Assembly: GCF_050434925.1 (NCBI RefSeq)
Contig: NZ_JBNDJK010000001.1
Location: forward strand, 1,116,001 to 1,180,000
From: Inquilinus ginsengisoli_B
GTDB taxonomy: Bacteria; Pseudomonadota; Alphaproteobacteria; DSM-16000; Inquilinaceae
DNA: 64,000 nucleotides
Direction: 5' to 3'
How positions within the stretch are numbered: position 1 is the stretch's first letter; each line of letters opens with the position of its first letter. A program made the translations under genes and the position numbers. This document shows positions 52,659 through 61,624 of this stretch, in pieces. The notes below the pieces were generated by a model. That model saw nothing but the letters and a program-made list of their open reading frames with translations. It ran no database searches and was not told where the DNA came from.

Positions 52659-53219
52659 TCAGTCCGACACTCCGGCCTTGCGCAGTCGCGACGCGACCGA
52701 GCGGGACCGGCTGGTCTCGGCCCAGCCCAGGGCGGAGCGGCCGGTAAAGTCGCGCAGCTGCGGCTTGGCGCCGCCCGCCAGCAGCGCCTCCACCACCGGC
52801 AGGCTGCCGCCGCGGGCAGCCGCCATCAGCGGGGTGATGCCCTGGCGGTTGGCACGGTTCGGGTTGGCCTTGCCGTCCAGCAGTGCCCGCACGATGCCGA
52901 TATCACCGGTGTCGGCGGCCCAGTACAGCGGCGTGTTGCCGAGCGAATCCGGCTGGTCCGGCTGGGCGCCGAATCGCAGCAGTTCACGTACCATGGGGGT
53001 GCGGCCGTCGCGGGCGGCGATCACCAGCGGGGTGCGGCCGCCGGCATCGGTCGCGTTCGGCGGCGTGCCGCTCAGCAGCAGGGTTCGGACCTTGTCGACA
53101 TCGTTGGCGTCGACCGCCCGGATCAGCTCCGGCGCCCGGCGCAGCACATCGATCTCGGCCACGGCCGGGCCGCTGAGGGTGAGAAGCAGCGCCACTGCGG
53201 CACGGATGCCTCGTCTCAT
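52659..53219 (-). CDS. Secreted ankyrin-repeat protein
   Basis: A 186-residue protein with a signal peptide (MRRGIRAAVALLLTLSGPAVAE, cleavage after AVA) and four to five ankyrin repeats. Examples are AGGRTPLVIAARDGRTPMV, LGNTPLYWAADTGDIGIVR, QGITPLMAAARGGSLPVVE and TGRSALGWAETSRSRSV. It is likely periplasmic. It is oriented toward the RND operon and away from the peroxiredoxin gene; bacterial ankyrin proteins next to peroxidases can have protective roles, but nothing here proves one. Confidence 0.87.
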   Translation of the reverse strand: MRRGIRAAVALLLTLSGPAVAEIDVLRRAPELIRAVDANDVDKVRTLLLSGTPPNATDAGGRTPLVIAARDGRTPMVRELLRFGAQPDQPDSLGNTPLYWAADTGDIGIVRALLDGKANPNRANRQGITPLMAAARGGSLPVVEALLAGGAKPQLRDFTGRSALGWAETSRSRSVASRLRKAGVSD

Positions 53220-53367
53220 CTCGATCCTCCGGCTGGCCCGCCGGCCCGGCGGGCTCGGGCGCGAGCTTATACCGCGCCGCGCCGTCCGGACCAGCCGGTT
53301 GGCCCTCGCGGCCCGGCTGGACTATCCTCTGCCGACGCCGCAATCGCTGTCAGCAGTGAGTTCCGCC

Positions 53368-54021
53368 ATGACCGAGACATCCTCCCTTCCCAGCCTGCCC
53401 CGCCTCGGGCAGGTCGCCCCGCCCTTCGAAGCCGAGACCACCCATGGGCGCCTGGCGCTCGAGGATTTCCGCGGCAGCTGGGTCGTGCTGTTCTCGCACC
53501 CGGCCGATTTCACCCCGGTCTGCACCACCGAATTCGTCGCCTTCGCGCGGATCGCCCCGGCGCTGAAGGAGCGCGGGGTCGAGCTGCTGGGCCTTTCGAT
53601 CGACAGCATCTACGCCCATCTGGCCTGGACCAAGCGGATCGAGGAGCTGTTCGGCACCAGGATCCCGTTCCCGGTGATCGCCGACGGCGACCGCAAGGTG
53701 GCCACGCTGTACGGCATGATCATGCCGGAGCAGTCGGGCACCGAGACCAGCCGCTGCGTCTTCGTCATCGATCCCACCGGGGTGGTGCGGGCGATGATCT
53801 ACTATCCGCTGACCACCGGCCGGAACATCGACGAGATCCTGCGCCTGGTCGACGCGCTGCAGACCACCGACAAGCACAAGGTCGCGACCCCGGCCGACTG
53901 GCGCCCCGGCGGCAAGGTGATCGTGCCGGCGCCGCGCACGATCGAGGATGCCGACGCCCGGGCCAAGGGCGGCTATGCCTACACCGACTTCTGGTATTGC
54001 GAGACCGAGGTGAAGGGCTGA
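53368..54021 (+). CDS. 1-Cys peroxiredoxin (Prx6-type)
   Basis: A 217-residue AhpC/TSA-fold thiol peroxidase that reduces hydrogen peroxide and organic peroxides. The peroxidatic Cys lies in HPADFTPVCTTEF (about 47), with the catalytic Thr/Arg environment SRCVFVIDP. The long C-terminal arm (WRPGGKVIVPAP, FWYCETEVKG) marks the Prx6 subgroup, whose usual length is 210-220. The ATG at 53368 gives this length. It is followed 9 bases later by a small gene, probably co-transcribed. Confidence 0.92.
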   Translation: MTETSSLPSLPRLGQVAPPFEAETTHGRLALEDFRGSWVVLFSHPADFTPVCTTEFVAFARIAPALKERGVELLGLSIDSIYAHLAWTKRIEELFGTRIPFPVIADGDRKVATLYGMIMPEQSGTETSRCVFVIDPTGVVRAMIYYPLTTGRNIDEILRLVDALQTTDKHKVATPADWRPGGKVIVPAPRTIEDADARAKGGYAYTDFWYCETEVKG

Positions 54022-54030
54022 TCCGGGTCC

Positions 54031-54276
54031 ATGGCCTGCATCAACCCGGACGGCACGCTGACCGAGGTGGCGAAGCGCAGCCTCACCCTCCTCGCCGTCC
54101 CGCACACCGTGGCAGGGCTGGCCGAGGCCGCCAGCCTGCCGCTCTGGCGGGTGCGCGCCACCCTGCGCGAGACCGGCCGGGCCAAGCTGGTCGCCTGTCT
54201 CGACCCCGATGCTGCCGATCCGTCCTGGCAACTCACCGAGCTTGGCGTCGAGGCGCTGGAATTAAGCCAGGACTGA
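54031..54276 (+). CDS. Small conserved protein, possible winged-helix
   Basis: An 81-residue protein beginning MACINPDGTLTEVAKRSLTLL. The pattern helix-helix (VAGLAEAASLPLWRVRATLRE) then strand-turn-strand (KLVACLDPD, SWQLTELGVEAL) fits a small winged-helix DNA-binding fold. No function is known to me. It is 9 bases after the peroxiredoxin stop, so it could be an operon partner or regulator. Confidence 0.65.
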   Translation: MACINPDGTLTEVAKRSLTLLAVPHTVAGLAEAASLPLWRVRATLRETGRAKLVACLDPDAADPSWQLTELGVEALELSQD

Positions 54277-54418
54277 TCACGCTTTACTGATGCATCACAA
54301 TGGGATATGGGTTCGAGTTGAAGCACGTTGTGAGCCCAGCCGGTGCGGCGGAGCATTTCGAATTCTGTCGGCGGGGCTTCTGCGCTAAAGTGCGGGCGAT
54401 GGATCTGCGGGGGTACCG

Positions 54419-55039
54419 ATGAGGATGATGAAGGGTTTTGCGGTGGCCGCTTTGGCCGCCATGGCGTTGGCGGCTTGCCAGGAGGCGCCGCCGCCGAAGC
54501 CGCAGACGGGGGGGCTGTTCCCCGATGTCGGCAACTACCAGCCGGTGAACCTGCCGGCGAAGGCACAGTTGACGCCGACCGAGGTGCGCTACGACCTGCT
54601 GGTCAAGCTGCAGACCGAGATGATGGTCACCGGGCTGAGCTGCAAGGAAGAGTTCAAGGATCCGATCATCTTCCGGACCTTCAGCCAGTGGGTGGTCAAC
54701 AACGACGACCGCATCCTGGAGACCCAGGACAAGCTCGGCCGGCTGCTTGGCAAGTACGGCAAGGGCAACGGCCAGCGCCTGTTCGACACCTATCGCACCA
54801 AGATGGCGAACGACGAATCCCAGCGCATGCAGCGGATGACGCAGGCCGCCTACTGCCTGGCGCGCCAGGACCAGTTCGCCGAGGTGGTGAAGTACAATCC
54901 GCAGCAGCTCGACGAGTATCTGAACAAGACCTACGAGATGCTGCACACGCGCTACAACGAGGTCGGGTCGAAGACCCAGACGGCGGCGGCGCCGGCCGAC
55001 AAGGCGGCAGCTCCGGCCGTCAAGCCGAAGAAGCCGTAA
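54419..55039 (+). CDS. Lipoprotein of unknown function
   Basis: A 206-residue protein with a lipoprotein signal (AVAALAAMALAAC; lipobox LAAC, Cys about 21), then a Pro-rich stretch and a mostly helical domain. Residues about 50-180 are helix-forming and contain CKEEFKDPIIFRTFSQWVV and AAYCLARQDQFAEVV, two cysteines that could pair. The tail is Ala/Pro/Lys-rich (AAPAVKPKKP). I do not recognise the family. Several ATGs are clustered at the start (54419, 54425, 54428). It ends just before a clear terminator. Confidence 0.7.
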   Translation: MRMMKGFAVAALAAMALAACQEAPPPKPQTGGLFPDVGNYQPVNLPAKAQLTPTEVRYDLLVKLQTEMMVTGLSCKEEFKDPIIFRTFSQWVVNNDDRILETQDKLGRLLGKYGKGNGQRLFDTYRTKMANDESQRMQRMTQAAYCLARQDQFAEVVKYNPQQLDEYLNKTYEMLHTRYNEVGSKTQTAAAPADKAAAPAVKPKKP

Positions 55040-55071
55040 GCACCAGTTTTCTCTTTTGCCGATCCATCCGG

Positions 55072-55097
55072 AAAGGGCCGCGCGAGCGGCCCTTTTT
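55072..55097 (+). terminator. Rho-independent terminator
   Basis: AAAGGGCCGC (55072-55081), four-base loop, GCGGCCCTTT (55086-55095), followed by more T. A 10-bp stem with a T5 run, 33 bases after the lipoprotein stop. Confidence 0.88.
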
Positions 55098-55470
55098 CGT
55101 CTCTAACCCACATCAGCCCGATAATCTCCCATCGCGACTTGCCGAAACATTCTGTCGCTGGTATCAAGAACCTCCCGTCGGTCTCGACGGGTTGAACGGT
55201 GTCCACAAAACGGCAGAGGGGAGTTGCAGTGACATCGCCACGCATCGTCAGCTCCCCGGACCTCCGCCACTAGGTAGGTCCGCTTCCGCGCTCCCGGCTG
55301 GTCTGGCCCCGGGGGCCTCCGGATCCCGCCGAGGACGCCCAACGGGCCTACACCGCCCGGGCGCCCCACTCGAAACCCTCAGATCGCCGTCGGTGCCGGG
55401 GCCTCGCCCTCGCCGACTCGCCTGAACCGTTCAGCCGGGAGGATGCCGCTTCGGCGGTGTCGGAACGACC
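55098..55470 (+). promoter_or_regulatory. Long untranslated leader of the ABC exporter with hairpins and a possible leader peptide
   Basis: About 370 bases without an annotated gene. It contains CCCGTCG / CGACGGG (55174-55191, four-base loop). A 14-codon reading frame (GTG 55229 to TAG 55273) is preceded five bases earlier by GAGGGGAG, and a GC-rich fold follows around GGCCCCGGGGGCC near 55314. The combination suggests translation-dependent attenuation ahead of the transporter, but no known element is recognised. Confidence 0.35.
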
Positions 55471-57279
55471 GTGGCGCCAGACCAGACCACCAAAGACCAG
55501 ACCACCAATCAGAATCCTCTGCTGCGCGTGCTGCGCTTCAGCTTCGGCCATTGGCGCCGCCATCCGCTGCCGGTGACGGTCGCGATCGGCGCCGTGGTGG
55601 CCTCGACCGGCATCGACGTCGTGCTGCCGGTGTTCGCCGGCCATATGGTCGACGCCATCGCCTCCGGCCCCGGCGGCTATGACGCGGCGCTGCAGGCGCT
55701 GCTGACCATCGTCGCCCTCGGCATCGTCTACGTGGCGCTGCGCGACACGGTGTTCCGCGCCATCATCCGGCTGACCACCCGGGTCATGCAGGCGATGACG
55801 CAGGAGGCGTTCTGGCGCGTCCAGCGCTTCTCCACCGACTGGCATGCCAATGCCTTCGCCGGCGCCACGGTCCGCAAGATCAACCGCGGCACCTGGGCGA
55901 TGGACCTGCTGAACGACGTGATCCTGGTCGAGCTGCTGCCGTCGATCCTGATCCTGCTCGGCGCCACCGCGCTCTTGGCGGCGCGCTGGCCGCTGATGGG
56001 GGCCGCGGTGGCGGCGGGCGTCGCCGTGTTCCTGCTGATCAGCCTGGTGCTGGTGCTGCGCTACGTCGCCCCGGCGGCGCGGCTGGCCAACGAGATGGAC
56101 TCGAAGCTGGGCGGCAACCTGGCCGATTCGATCGGCTGCAACGCGGTGGTGAAGACCTTCGGCGCCGAGCGGCGCGAGGACAGCTTCATCGCCCGCACGG
56201 TCGAGATCTGGCGCCAGCGCACCATCCGCACCTGGCATCGCGGCACCAACTCCGGCACCACCCAGAACCTGCTGATGGTGGGGCTGAACGGCATGGTGCT
56301 GGGCATCGGCCTGTGGCTGTGGGGCCGCGGCATGGCGACGCCGGGCGACATCACCTACATCCTCGGCACCTACGCCCTGATCCACGGCTATCTGCGCGGC
56401 GTCGGCATGCATGTCCGCAACCTGCAGCGTGCGGTCAACGACATGGAGGAGCTGGTCGACTTCATGGACCAGCCGCTCGGGGTCGAGGACCGGCCGGCGG
56501 CGCCGGAGATCAAGGTCGAGGCCGGCCGGATCGATTTCGACGCCGTCACCTTCCGCTACCAGGGGCAGAAGCAGCCGATCTATGACGACTTTACCCTGGC
56601 CATCGCCCCGGGCGAGCGGATCGGCCTGGTCGGCCATTCCGGCAGCGGCAAGAGCACCTTCGTCAAGCTGGTGCAGCGCCTCTATGACCTGAACGGCGGC
56701 GCCATCCGCATCGATGGCCAGGACATCGCCGGGGTGACGCAGGAGAGCCTGCGCCGCCAGATCGCGCTGGTGCCGCAGGAGCCGGTGCTGTTCCACCGCT
56801 CGCTGTCGGAGAACATCGCCTATGGCCGGCCCGACGCGACGATGGAGCAGATCGTCGACGCGGCGACGCAGGCCTATGCCCATGACTTCATTTCCCGCCT
56901 GCCGCAGGGTTACGAGACGCTGGTCGGCGAGCGCGGGGTGAAGCTGTCGGGCGGCGAGCGCCAGCGCGTCGCCCTGGCCCGCGCCATCCTGGCCGACGCC
57001 CCGGTCCTGATCCTGGACGAGGCGACGTCCAGCCTCGACAGTGTGTCGGAATCGCTGATCCAGGCGGCGGTGGAGAAGCTGATCGTCGGCCGCACCACGA
57101 TCATCGTCGCGCACCGGCTGTCGACCGTGCAGAAGGTCGACCGCATCCTGGTGTTCGATCGCGGCCGTATCGTCGAGCAGGGCACCCATGCCGAGCTGGT
57201 GAAGCGCGAGGGCGGCCATTATCGCGAGCTGTTCGAGCACCAGGCGATGGGGCTGATAGACGGCCAGGAAGCGGCGTAA
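55471..57279 (+). CDS. ABC transporter, fused permease and ATPase (exporter type)
   Basis: A 602-residue half-transporter working as a dimer. The N-terminal six-helix membrane domain spans about 20-325 and the nucleotide-binding domain about 345-590. Walker A is GHSGSGKST (about 393-401), the Q-loop is LVPQEPVLFHRSL, the signature LSGGERQRVALARAIL, Walker B VLILDEATSSLD and the H-loop IVAHRLST. It is of the MsbA/multidrug or lipid-exporter type; the substrate is unknown. GTG 55471 is the start, with weak upstream ribosome-binding sequence. It converges with the LysR gene. Confidence 0.92.
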   Translation: MAPDQTTKDQTTNQNPLLRVLRFSFGHWRRHPLPVTVAIGAVVASTGIDVVLPVFAGHMVDAIASGPGGYDAALQALLTIVALGIVYVALRDTVFRAIIRLTTRVMQAMTQEAFWRVQRFSTDWHANAFAGATVRKINRGTWAMDLLNDVILVELLPSILILLGATALLAARWPLMGAAVAAGVAVFLLISLVLVLRYVAPAARLANEMDSKLGGNLADSIGCNAVVKTFGAERREDSFIARTVEIWRQRTIRTWHRGTNSGTTQNLLMVGLNGMVLGIGLWLWGRGMATPGDITYILGTYALIHGYLRGVGMHVRNLQRAVNDMEELVDFMDQPLGVEDRPAAPEIKVEAGRIDFDAVTFRYQGQKQPIYDDFTLAIAPGERIGLVGHSGSGKSTFVKLVQRLYDLNGGAIRIDGQDIAGVTQESLRRQIALVPQEPVLFHRSLSENIAYGRPDATMEQIVDAATQAYAHDFISRLPQGYETLVGERGVKLSGGERQRVALARAILADAPVLILDEATSSLDSVSESLIQAAVEKLIVGRTTIIVAHRLSTVQKVDRILVFDRGRIVEQGTHAELVKREGGHYRELFEHQAMGLIDGQEAA

Positions 57280-57296
57280 GCCGCTTCCTCCCGACT

Positions 57297-58206
57297 CTAG
57301 CCACCCTCGGCCGATGGCAGGCGGGCGGCGAACTCCGTCGCCAGCCAGTCGATGAACACCCGGACCCGCGGCGACAGCTGTCGGCTGTGCGGGTACAGCA
57401 CATAGACCGGTGACGGGGCGGGCGGCATGTCGGCCAGCACCTCGACCATGGTGCCGGCCGCCATATCCTCCGCCAGCCGGTAGCGCGGCAGCTGGATCAC
57501 GCCCCAGCCCCAGCCGGCCGGCGGCGAAATAGATCTCAGCGCCCGCCGCCGACACCGTCACCGGCAGCGTCACGTCGCGCCGGGCGCCATCGACCGTGAA
57601 CTCCAGCGGCAACAGGGCGCCGGTGGCGGAGGACAGGAAGCCGACCATGCGGTGGCCCTCGAGATCGTCTGGCGTCCGCGGCGTGCCGAACCGTTCCAGA
57701 TAGTCCGGGCTGGCGAAGGTGCCCTCCGCCAGCACTGCGATCCGGCGGCCGATCAGCGTGCTGTCGGCGGGCTGTCCGACCCGCAGGACGCAGTCCACGC
57801 CCTCGCGCACCAGGTCGACGAATCGGTCGCCCTCGCCGAAATGCAGCTGGATCTCCGGGTATTCCTCCAGGAACCGCGGCAGGCCCGGCATCATGAAGGA
57901 CCGGGCCAGGATGCCGTGCACGTTCACCCGCAGCAGCCCCTTGGGCTTGGCGCCGGTGAAGGCGGCCTCGGCCTCCTCGATATCGGCCAGGATCGACAGG
58001 CAGCGCTGGTAATAGGCCTCGCCGTCCAGAGTCGGGCTGACCTGCCGGGTGGTCCGCTGCAGCAGCCGCACGCCCAGCCGCGCCTCCAGCTGCTTGACCC
58101 CCTCGGTGGCGGTCGAGCGCGGCAGGCCGAGATCCTGCGCCGCGAGTGAGAAGCTGCGCCGCTCGACCACCCGCAGGAACAGCCGCATCGCATCCAGCCG
58201 GTCCAT
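57297..58206 (-). pseudogene. LysR-family regulator with a one-base frameshift
   Basis: The N-terminal HTH is intact (MDRLDAMRLFLRVVERRSFSLAAQDL; STATEGVKQLEARLGVRLLQRTTR, each a family block), followed by the LysR effector domain up to EIYFAAGRLGLG. There the frame breaks in a run of four G (plus-strand C run 57502-57505). One base fewer would continue as VIQLPRYRLAEDM to the normal end VFIDWLATEF at 57297. Joined, it is about 302 residues, the normal LysR length. The extra base could be a consensus error in the homopolymer. It is divergent from an SDR gene that it would regulate. Confidence 0.8.
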
Positions 58207-58252
58207 GGTGGTTGTTCCTGAAATCCGAATGATGATGTCAAATCAGAGCAGA

Positions 58253-58270
58253 TTATCCGGAAGAGGATAA
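58253..58270. promoter_or_regulatory. Palindrome in the LysR-SDR intergenic region
   Basis: TTATCC (58253-58258), six bases, GGATAA (58265-58270), midway between the divergent LysR and SDR starts. Dyad symmetry in this place is the usual site of a LysR regulator, though it lacks the T-N11-A consensus spacing. Confidence 0.5.
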
Positions 58271-58317
58271 GGTCCATCTTTGCCTCACCGACATGAAGCT
58301 CGGGTTTGGAGGACAAG

Positions 58318-59058
58318 ATGAGCGAACGGAGCAACAAGGTCGCAATCGTCACCGGCGCCTCGCGCGGCATCGGCGCCGCGATCGCCGAGCGGCTCGGCCG
58401 TGACGGCTTGACCGTCGTCGTCAACTATGCCGGTAATGCCGAGGCCGCCGAGGCCCTGGCCGGCGGCATCGAGCAGGCGGGCGGCCGCGCTCTGACCGCC
58501 CAGGCCGACGTCGCCGACCCGGCCGCGGTGCGCCGCATCTTCGAGGCGGCCGAGACCGCCTTCGGCGGTGTCGACGTGGTGGTGAACAATGCCGGCGTCA
58601 TGCAGCTGGCGCGGATCGCCGACACCGACGACGCGCTGTTCGACAAGACGGTCGCGATCAACCTCAAGGGCACCTTCAACGTGCTGCGCGAGGCCGCCAA
58701 GCGGCTACGCGACGGCGGCCGCATCGTCAGCATCTCGACCAGCGTCGTCGGCACCAGGCTGGAGACCTACGGCGTCTATACCGCGACCAAGGCGGCCGTG
58801 GAGACCCTGACCGGCATCCTGGCGAAGGAGCTGCGCGGCCGGTCCATCACCGTCAACGCCGTGGCCCCGGGGCCGGTCGGCACCGAGCTGTTCTTCCACG
58901 GCAAGTCGCCCGAGCTGGTCGAGCGCCTTGCCAAGGCCGCCCCGCTGGAGCGGCTGGGCACGCCGCAGGACGTCGCCGCGGCCGTGTCCTTCCTGGCCGG
59001 CCCGGATGGCGGCTGGGTCAACGGCCAGGTGCTGCGTGCCAATGGCGGCCTGGTCTGA
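58318..59058 (+). CDS. SDR-family oxidoreductase (3-oxoacyl-reductase-like)
   Basis: A 246-residue classical SDR. The cofactor loop is VTGASRGIGAAIAERLG; NNAGV, the catalytic Ser in IVSISTSVVG, and YGVYTATKAA (YxxxK equivalent as Y-x3-K) are followed by VNAVAPGPVGTELF. The C-terminal GWVNGQVLRANGG closes the fold. GGAGG (58308-58312) is five bases before the ATG. It is divergent from the LysR gene and followed 28 bases later by a second SDR, suggesting a LysR-controlled pair. Confidence 0.9.
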   Translation: MSERSNKVAIVTGASRGIGAAIAERLGRDGLTVVVNYAGNAEAAEALAGGIEQAGGRALTAQADVADPAAVRRIFEAAETAFGGVDVVVNNAGVMQLARIADTDDALFDKTVAINLKGTFNVLREAAKRLRDGGRIVSISTSVVGTRLETYGVYTATKAAVETLTGILAKELRGRSITVNAVAPGPVGTELFFHGKSPELVERLAKAAPLERLGTPQDVAAAVSFLAGPDGGWVNGQVLRANGGLV

Positions 59059-59086
59059 CCGGAACCGTGTTTCAGGAGCGCATCCC

Positions 59087-59986
59087 ATGAGCCATGTCAT
59101 CGTCGTCACCGGCGCGTCCAGCGGCTTCGGCCTGATGGCCGCCCGCGCTTTGGCCCATGCCGGCCACATCGTCTATGCCAGCATGCGCGACACCGCCGGC
59201 CGCAACGCGCCGCAGGCGGCCGAGGTGCAGGGCTATGCGAAAGAGCACGGCGTCGATCTGCGCACGGTCGAGCTCGACGTCGCGTCGCAGCCCTCGGTCG
59301 ATGCGGCGATCGCCCGGATCATCGCCGATAACGGCCGACTCGACGTCGTCGTGCACAATGCCGGCCATATGGTCTACGGCCCGGCCGAGGCGTTCACGCC
59401 GGAGCAGCTGGCCCAGCTCTACGACATCAACGTGCTGAGCACGCAGCGCGTCAACCGCGCGGCCCTGCCGCAGCTGCGCCAGCAGGGCAGGGGCCTGCTT
59501 GTCTGGGTCTCGTCCAGCAGCACGCGCGGCGGCACCCCGCCCTATCTGGCGCCCTATTTCGCCGCCAAGGCCGGGATGGACGCGCTGGCGGTCAGCTATG
59601 CCGGCGAGCTGGCGCGCTGGGGCATCGAGACCTCGATCATCGTGCCGGGCGCCTTCACCAAGGGCACCAACCACTTCGCCCATTCCGGCACTCCGGCCGA
59701 CTCGGCGCGGGCGGAGGAGTACGCCCGCGGTCCGACCGCCGATTTCGGCGAGGTCGCCTTCAAGGGCCTCGCGGCGCTGGAACCGGCCGACGCCGACCCG
59801 CAGGCGGTCGCGGACGCCATCGTCAAAGTGGTCGACACCCGGTTCGGCAAGCGCCCGTTCCGGGTCCATATCGACCCGTCGCAGGACGGCGCCGAGATCG
59901 TCAACGGCGTCGCCGACCGGGTGCGGGCCGAGCTGCTGCGGCGGATCGGGCTTGAGGACATCCTGACGCCGCGGTCGATCGGCTGA
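59087..59986 (+). CDS. SDR-family oxidoreductase
   Basis: A 299-residue SDR with VTGASSGFGLMAARAL, VVHNAGHMVYG (NAG), the catalytic Ser in WVSSSSTRGG, and YFAAKAG (YxxxK). An extended C-terminal region of about 50 residues (DTRFGKRPFRVHIDPSQDG) is typical of the retinol-dehydrogenase-like subgroup that keeps a longer tail. CAGGAG precedes the ATG. The substrate is unknown. It converges with murI. Confidence 0.88.
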   Translation: MSHVIVVTGASSGFGLMAARALAHAGHIVYASMRDTAGRNAPQAAEVQGYAKEHGVDLRTVELDVASQPSVDAAIARIIADNGRLDVVVHNAGHMVYGPAEAFTPEQLAQLYDINVLSTQRVNRAALPQLRQQGRGLLVWVSSSSTRGGTPPYLAPYFAAKAGMDALAVSYAGELARWGIETSIIVPGAFTKGTNHFAHSGTPADSARAEEYARGPTADFGEVAFKGLAALEPADADPQAVADAIVKVVDTRFGKRPFRVHIDPSQDGAEIVNGVADRVRAELLRRIGLEDILTPRSIG

Positions 59987-59996
59987 GGCGGGCCGG

Positions 59997-60872
59997 CTAT
60001 CGCACCCCGGCCAGCGCCTCCGTCCCGATCGGCCGGAACGGTGCCGGGCGGCCGTGGAAACGGGTGGCGAGGGCGGAGACCAGTTCGGCATCGCCGGTGG
60101 TGAAGAACAGCGGCGGCGCCTCGGCTCCGCCGGCGGTGTCGAATTCGGGGTGGCGCTGCAGATAGGCCTTCAGGCTGCGGGCGGTGATGTCGGGCTGGGA
60201 CAACATCTCGACGCCTGGCGGCAGCGCCTCGGCGAACAGGTCGGCGACCAGGGGATAATGGGTGCAGCCCAGGATCACCGCATCCGGCGCCACGCCCCGC
60301 AGCTGCCGCATCAGCAGCGCCGCATAGCGCCGCACGGCGCGGCGCAGCACCGCCTCCGGCGCCGCCCGCTCGATCAGCGTCACCAGCACCGGGCAGGCCT
60401 GCTGCACCACCGTGATCTCCGGCGCCCGCTTGCCGATCTCCTCGACGAAGGCGCCGGTCCGGACCGTGTGGCGGGTGGCGAAGATGGCGACGGTGCGCGG
60501 CTCGCCGCGATGCCGGCCGGTGCGGATGTCGGCCATCCAGGGCACGCCGGTGATCGCCTCGACCATCGGCACCAGCACGCCGATCACCCGCCGGTCGGGA
60601 TGGTGCTGCGGCAGCCAGCTCTGCTGCAGCCGGCGCAACCCGGTGGCCGCGGCGGTGTTGCAGGCCAGAACCACCAGCCGGCAGCCCAGGCCGAACAGCC
60701 GCTCCACCGCCGCCACGGTCAGGCGGTAGATCTCCTCCGGCTCGCGGTTGCCATAGGGGGCGTGGCCGTGGTCGCCGAGATACAGGAAGCGCTGCTGCGG
60801 CAGGTGCCGGGTCAGCGCCTGCAGCACCGTCAGCCCGCCATGTCCCGAATCGAAAACCCCAATCATCCGCAT
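59997..60872 (-). CDS. murI: Glutamate racemase
   Basis: A 291-residue cofactor-independent racemase making D-glutamate for peptidoglycan. It opens with MIGVFDSGHGGLTVLQAL. The two catalytic cysteines lie in VLACNTAAATG and VILGCTHYPLVADLF, with the conserved GDHGHAPYG between. Alternative starts two codons apart exist (60872, 60866). It converges with the SDR pair and is divergent from the P-loop gene. Confidence 0.92.
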   Translation of the reverse strand: MRMIGVFDSGHGGLTVLQALTRHLPQQRFLYLGDHGHAPYGNREPEEIYRLTVAAVERLFGLGCRLVVLACNTAAATGLRRLQQSWLPQHHPDRRVIGVLVPMVEAITGVPWMADIRTGRHRGEPRTVAIFATRHTVRTGAFVEEIGKRAPEITVVQQACPVLVTLIERAAPEAVLRRAVRRYAALLMRQLRGVAPDAVILGCTHYPLVADLFAEALPPGVEMLSQPDITARSLKAYLQRHPEFDTAGGAEAPPLFFTTGDAELVSALATRFHGRPAPFRPIGTEALAGVR

Positions 60873-60960
60873 CCCCGTGGCGCTGTCCTCGCGGTAGCGG
60901 ATCTCGGGGGCATTCTCAAGGCAATTGGCCGTCGGGTCGGCAGCGAGTAAGACGGAGGCC

Positions 60961-61464
60961 GTGGATCTCATCTGCATCAACGGGCCGATCAACTCCGGCA
61001 AGTCGACGGTGGGCCGGCGCCTGGCCGGCCTGCTGCCGGGCGCCGTTTTTGTCGAGGGCGACAACCATGGCGCGCCGGACGAGGCCGACCTCGACACCGT
61101 CATCGCCATCGCTTTGGCCAGGATAGAGGGGCTGATCGCTTCCGCCGGCGGCGACCTGGTGATCGCCTATCCGCTGCGGCCGCAGGACTATGCCCGCCTG
61201 GCCTCGGCAGCGGGCCGGCGCGGGGCGCGGCTGTTCGTGGCCACGCTGGCACCGCCGATGGCCGTCGCCCTGGCCGATCGCGGCGGCAGGCCCCTGTCGG
61301 CGGCGGAGCGCGACCGGATCGTCGAGATGTATGCGGAAGGCTATGCCGACCCGGCCTTTTCCGACCTCGTCCTCGACAATGCCGGGCTGACACCGGAACA
61401 GACGGCCGCCGTTCTCGCCGAGGCGCTGCGGCGCGCGATTGACCGCGGCCCGGCCCGCCGATAG
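60961..61464 (+). CDS. P-loop kinase-like protein (shikimate/gluconate-kinase fold)
   Basis: A 167-residue P-loop NTPase. The Walker A motif GPINSGKSTVGRRL lies at about 8-21, followed by a VFVEGDNHGAPDEADLD segment where small-molecule kinases place substrate and magnesium ligands. The size suits a nucleoside/carbohydrate kinase or a phosphotransferase of the antibiotic-kinase type. The target is unknown. GTG 60961 is chosen as start, but GGAGG is only two bases upstream, so a TTG at 60925 is possible. Confidence 0.65.
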   Translation: MDLICINGPINSGKSTVGRRLAGLLPGAVFVEGDNHGAPDEADLDTVIAIALARIEGLIASAGGDLVIAYPLRPQDYARLASAAGRRGARLFVATLAPPMAVALADRGGRPLSAAERDRIVEMYAEGYADPAFSDLVLDNAGLTPEQTAAVLAEALRRAIDRGPARR

Positions 61465-61624
61465 CCTGCCGGCATGATCCGTCGTCCTCGCCCCGCTTCG
61501 CGATACGGTGCCCCGTCCTTCTGAGGCGGCGGGGACGATCTTTCATGCCCATTCCATGCCGCCGGTTCCGGCGGCATTTCCATATGGGGTCTCCGGGCCG
61601 CGCGGCGCCACCAGGAGACCCGAC

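Noticed and set aside
55348..57500. Very long minus-strand frame continuing the LysR protein to over 900 residues
   Set aside because: Only the first ~240 residues are LysR-like; the rest is the antisense of the ABC transporter, entered because of the frameshift.
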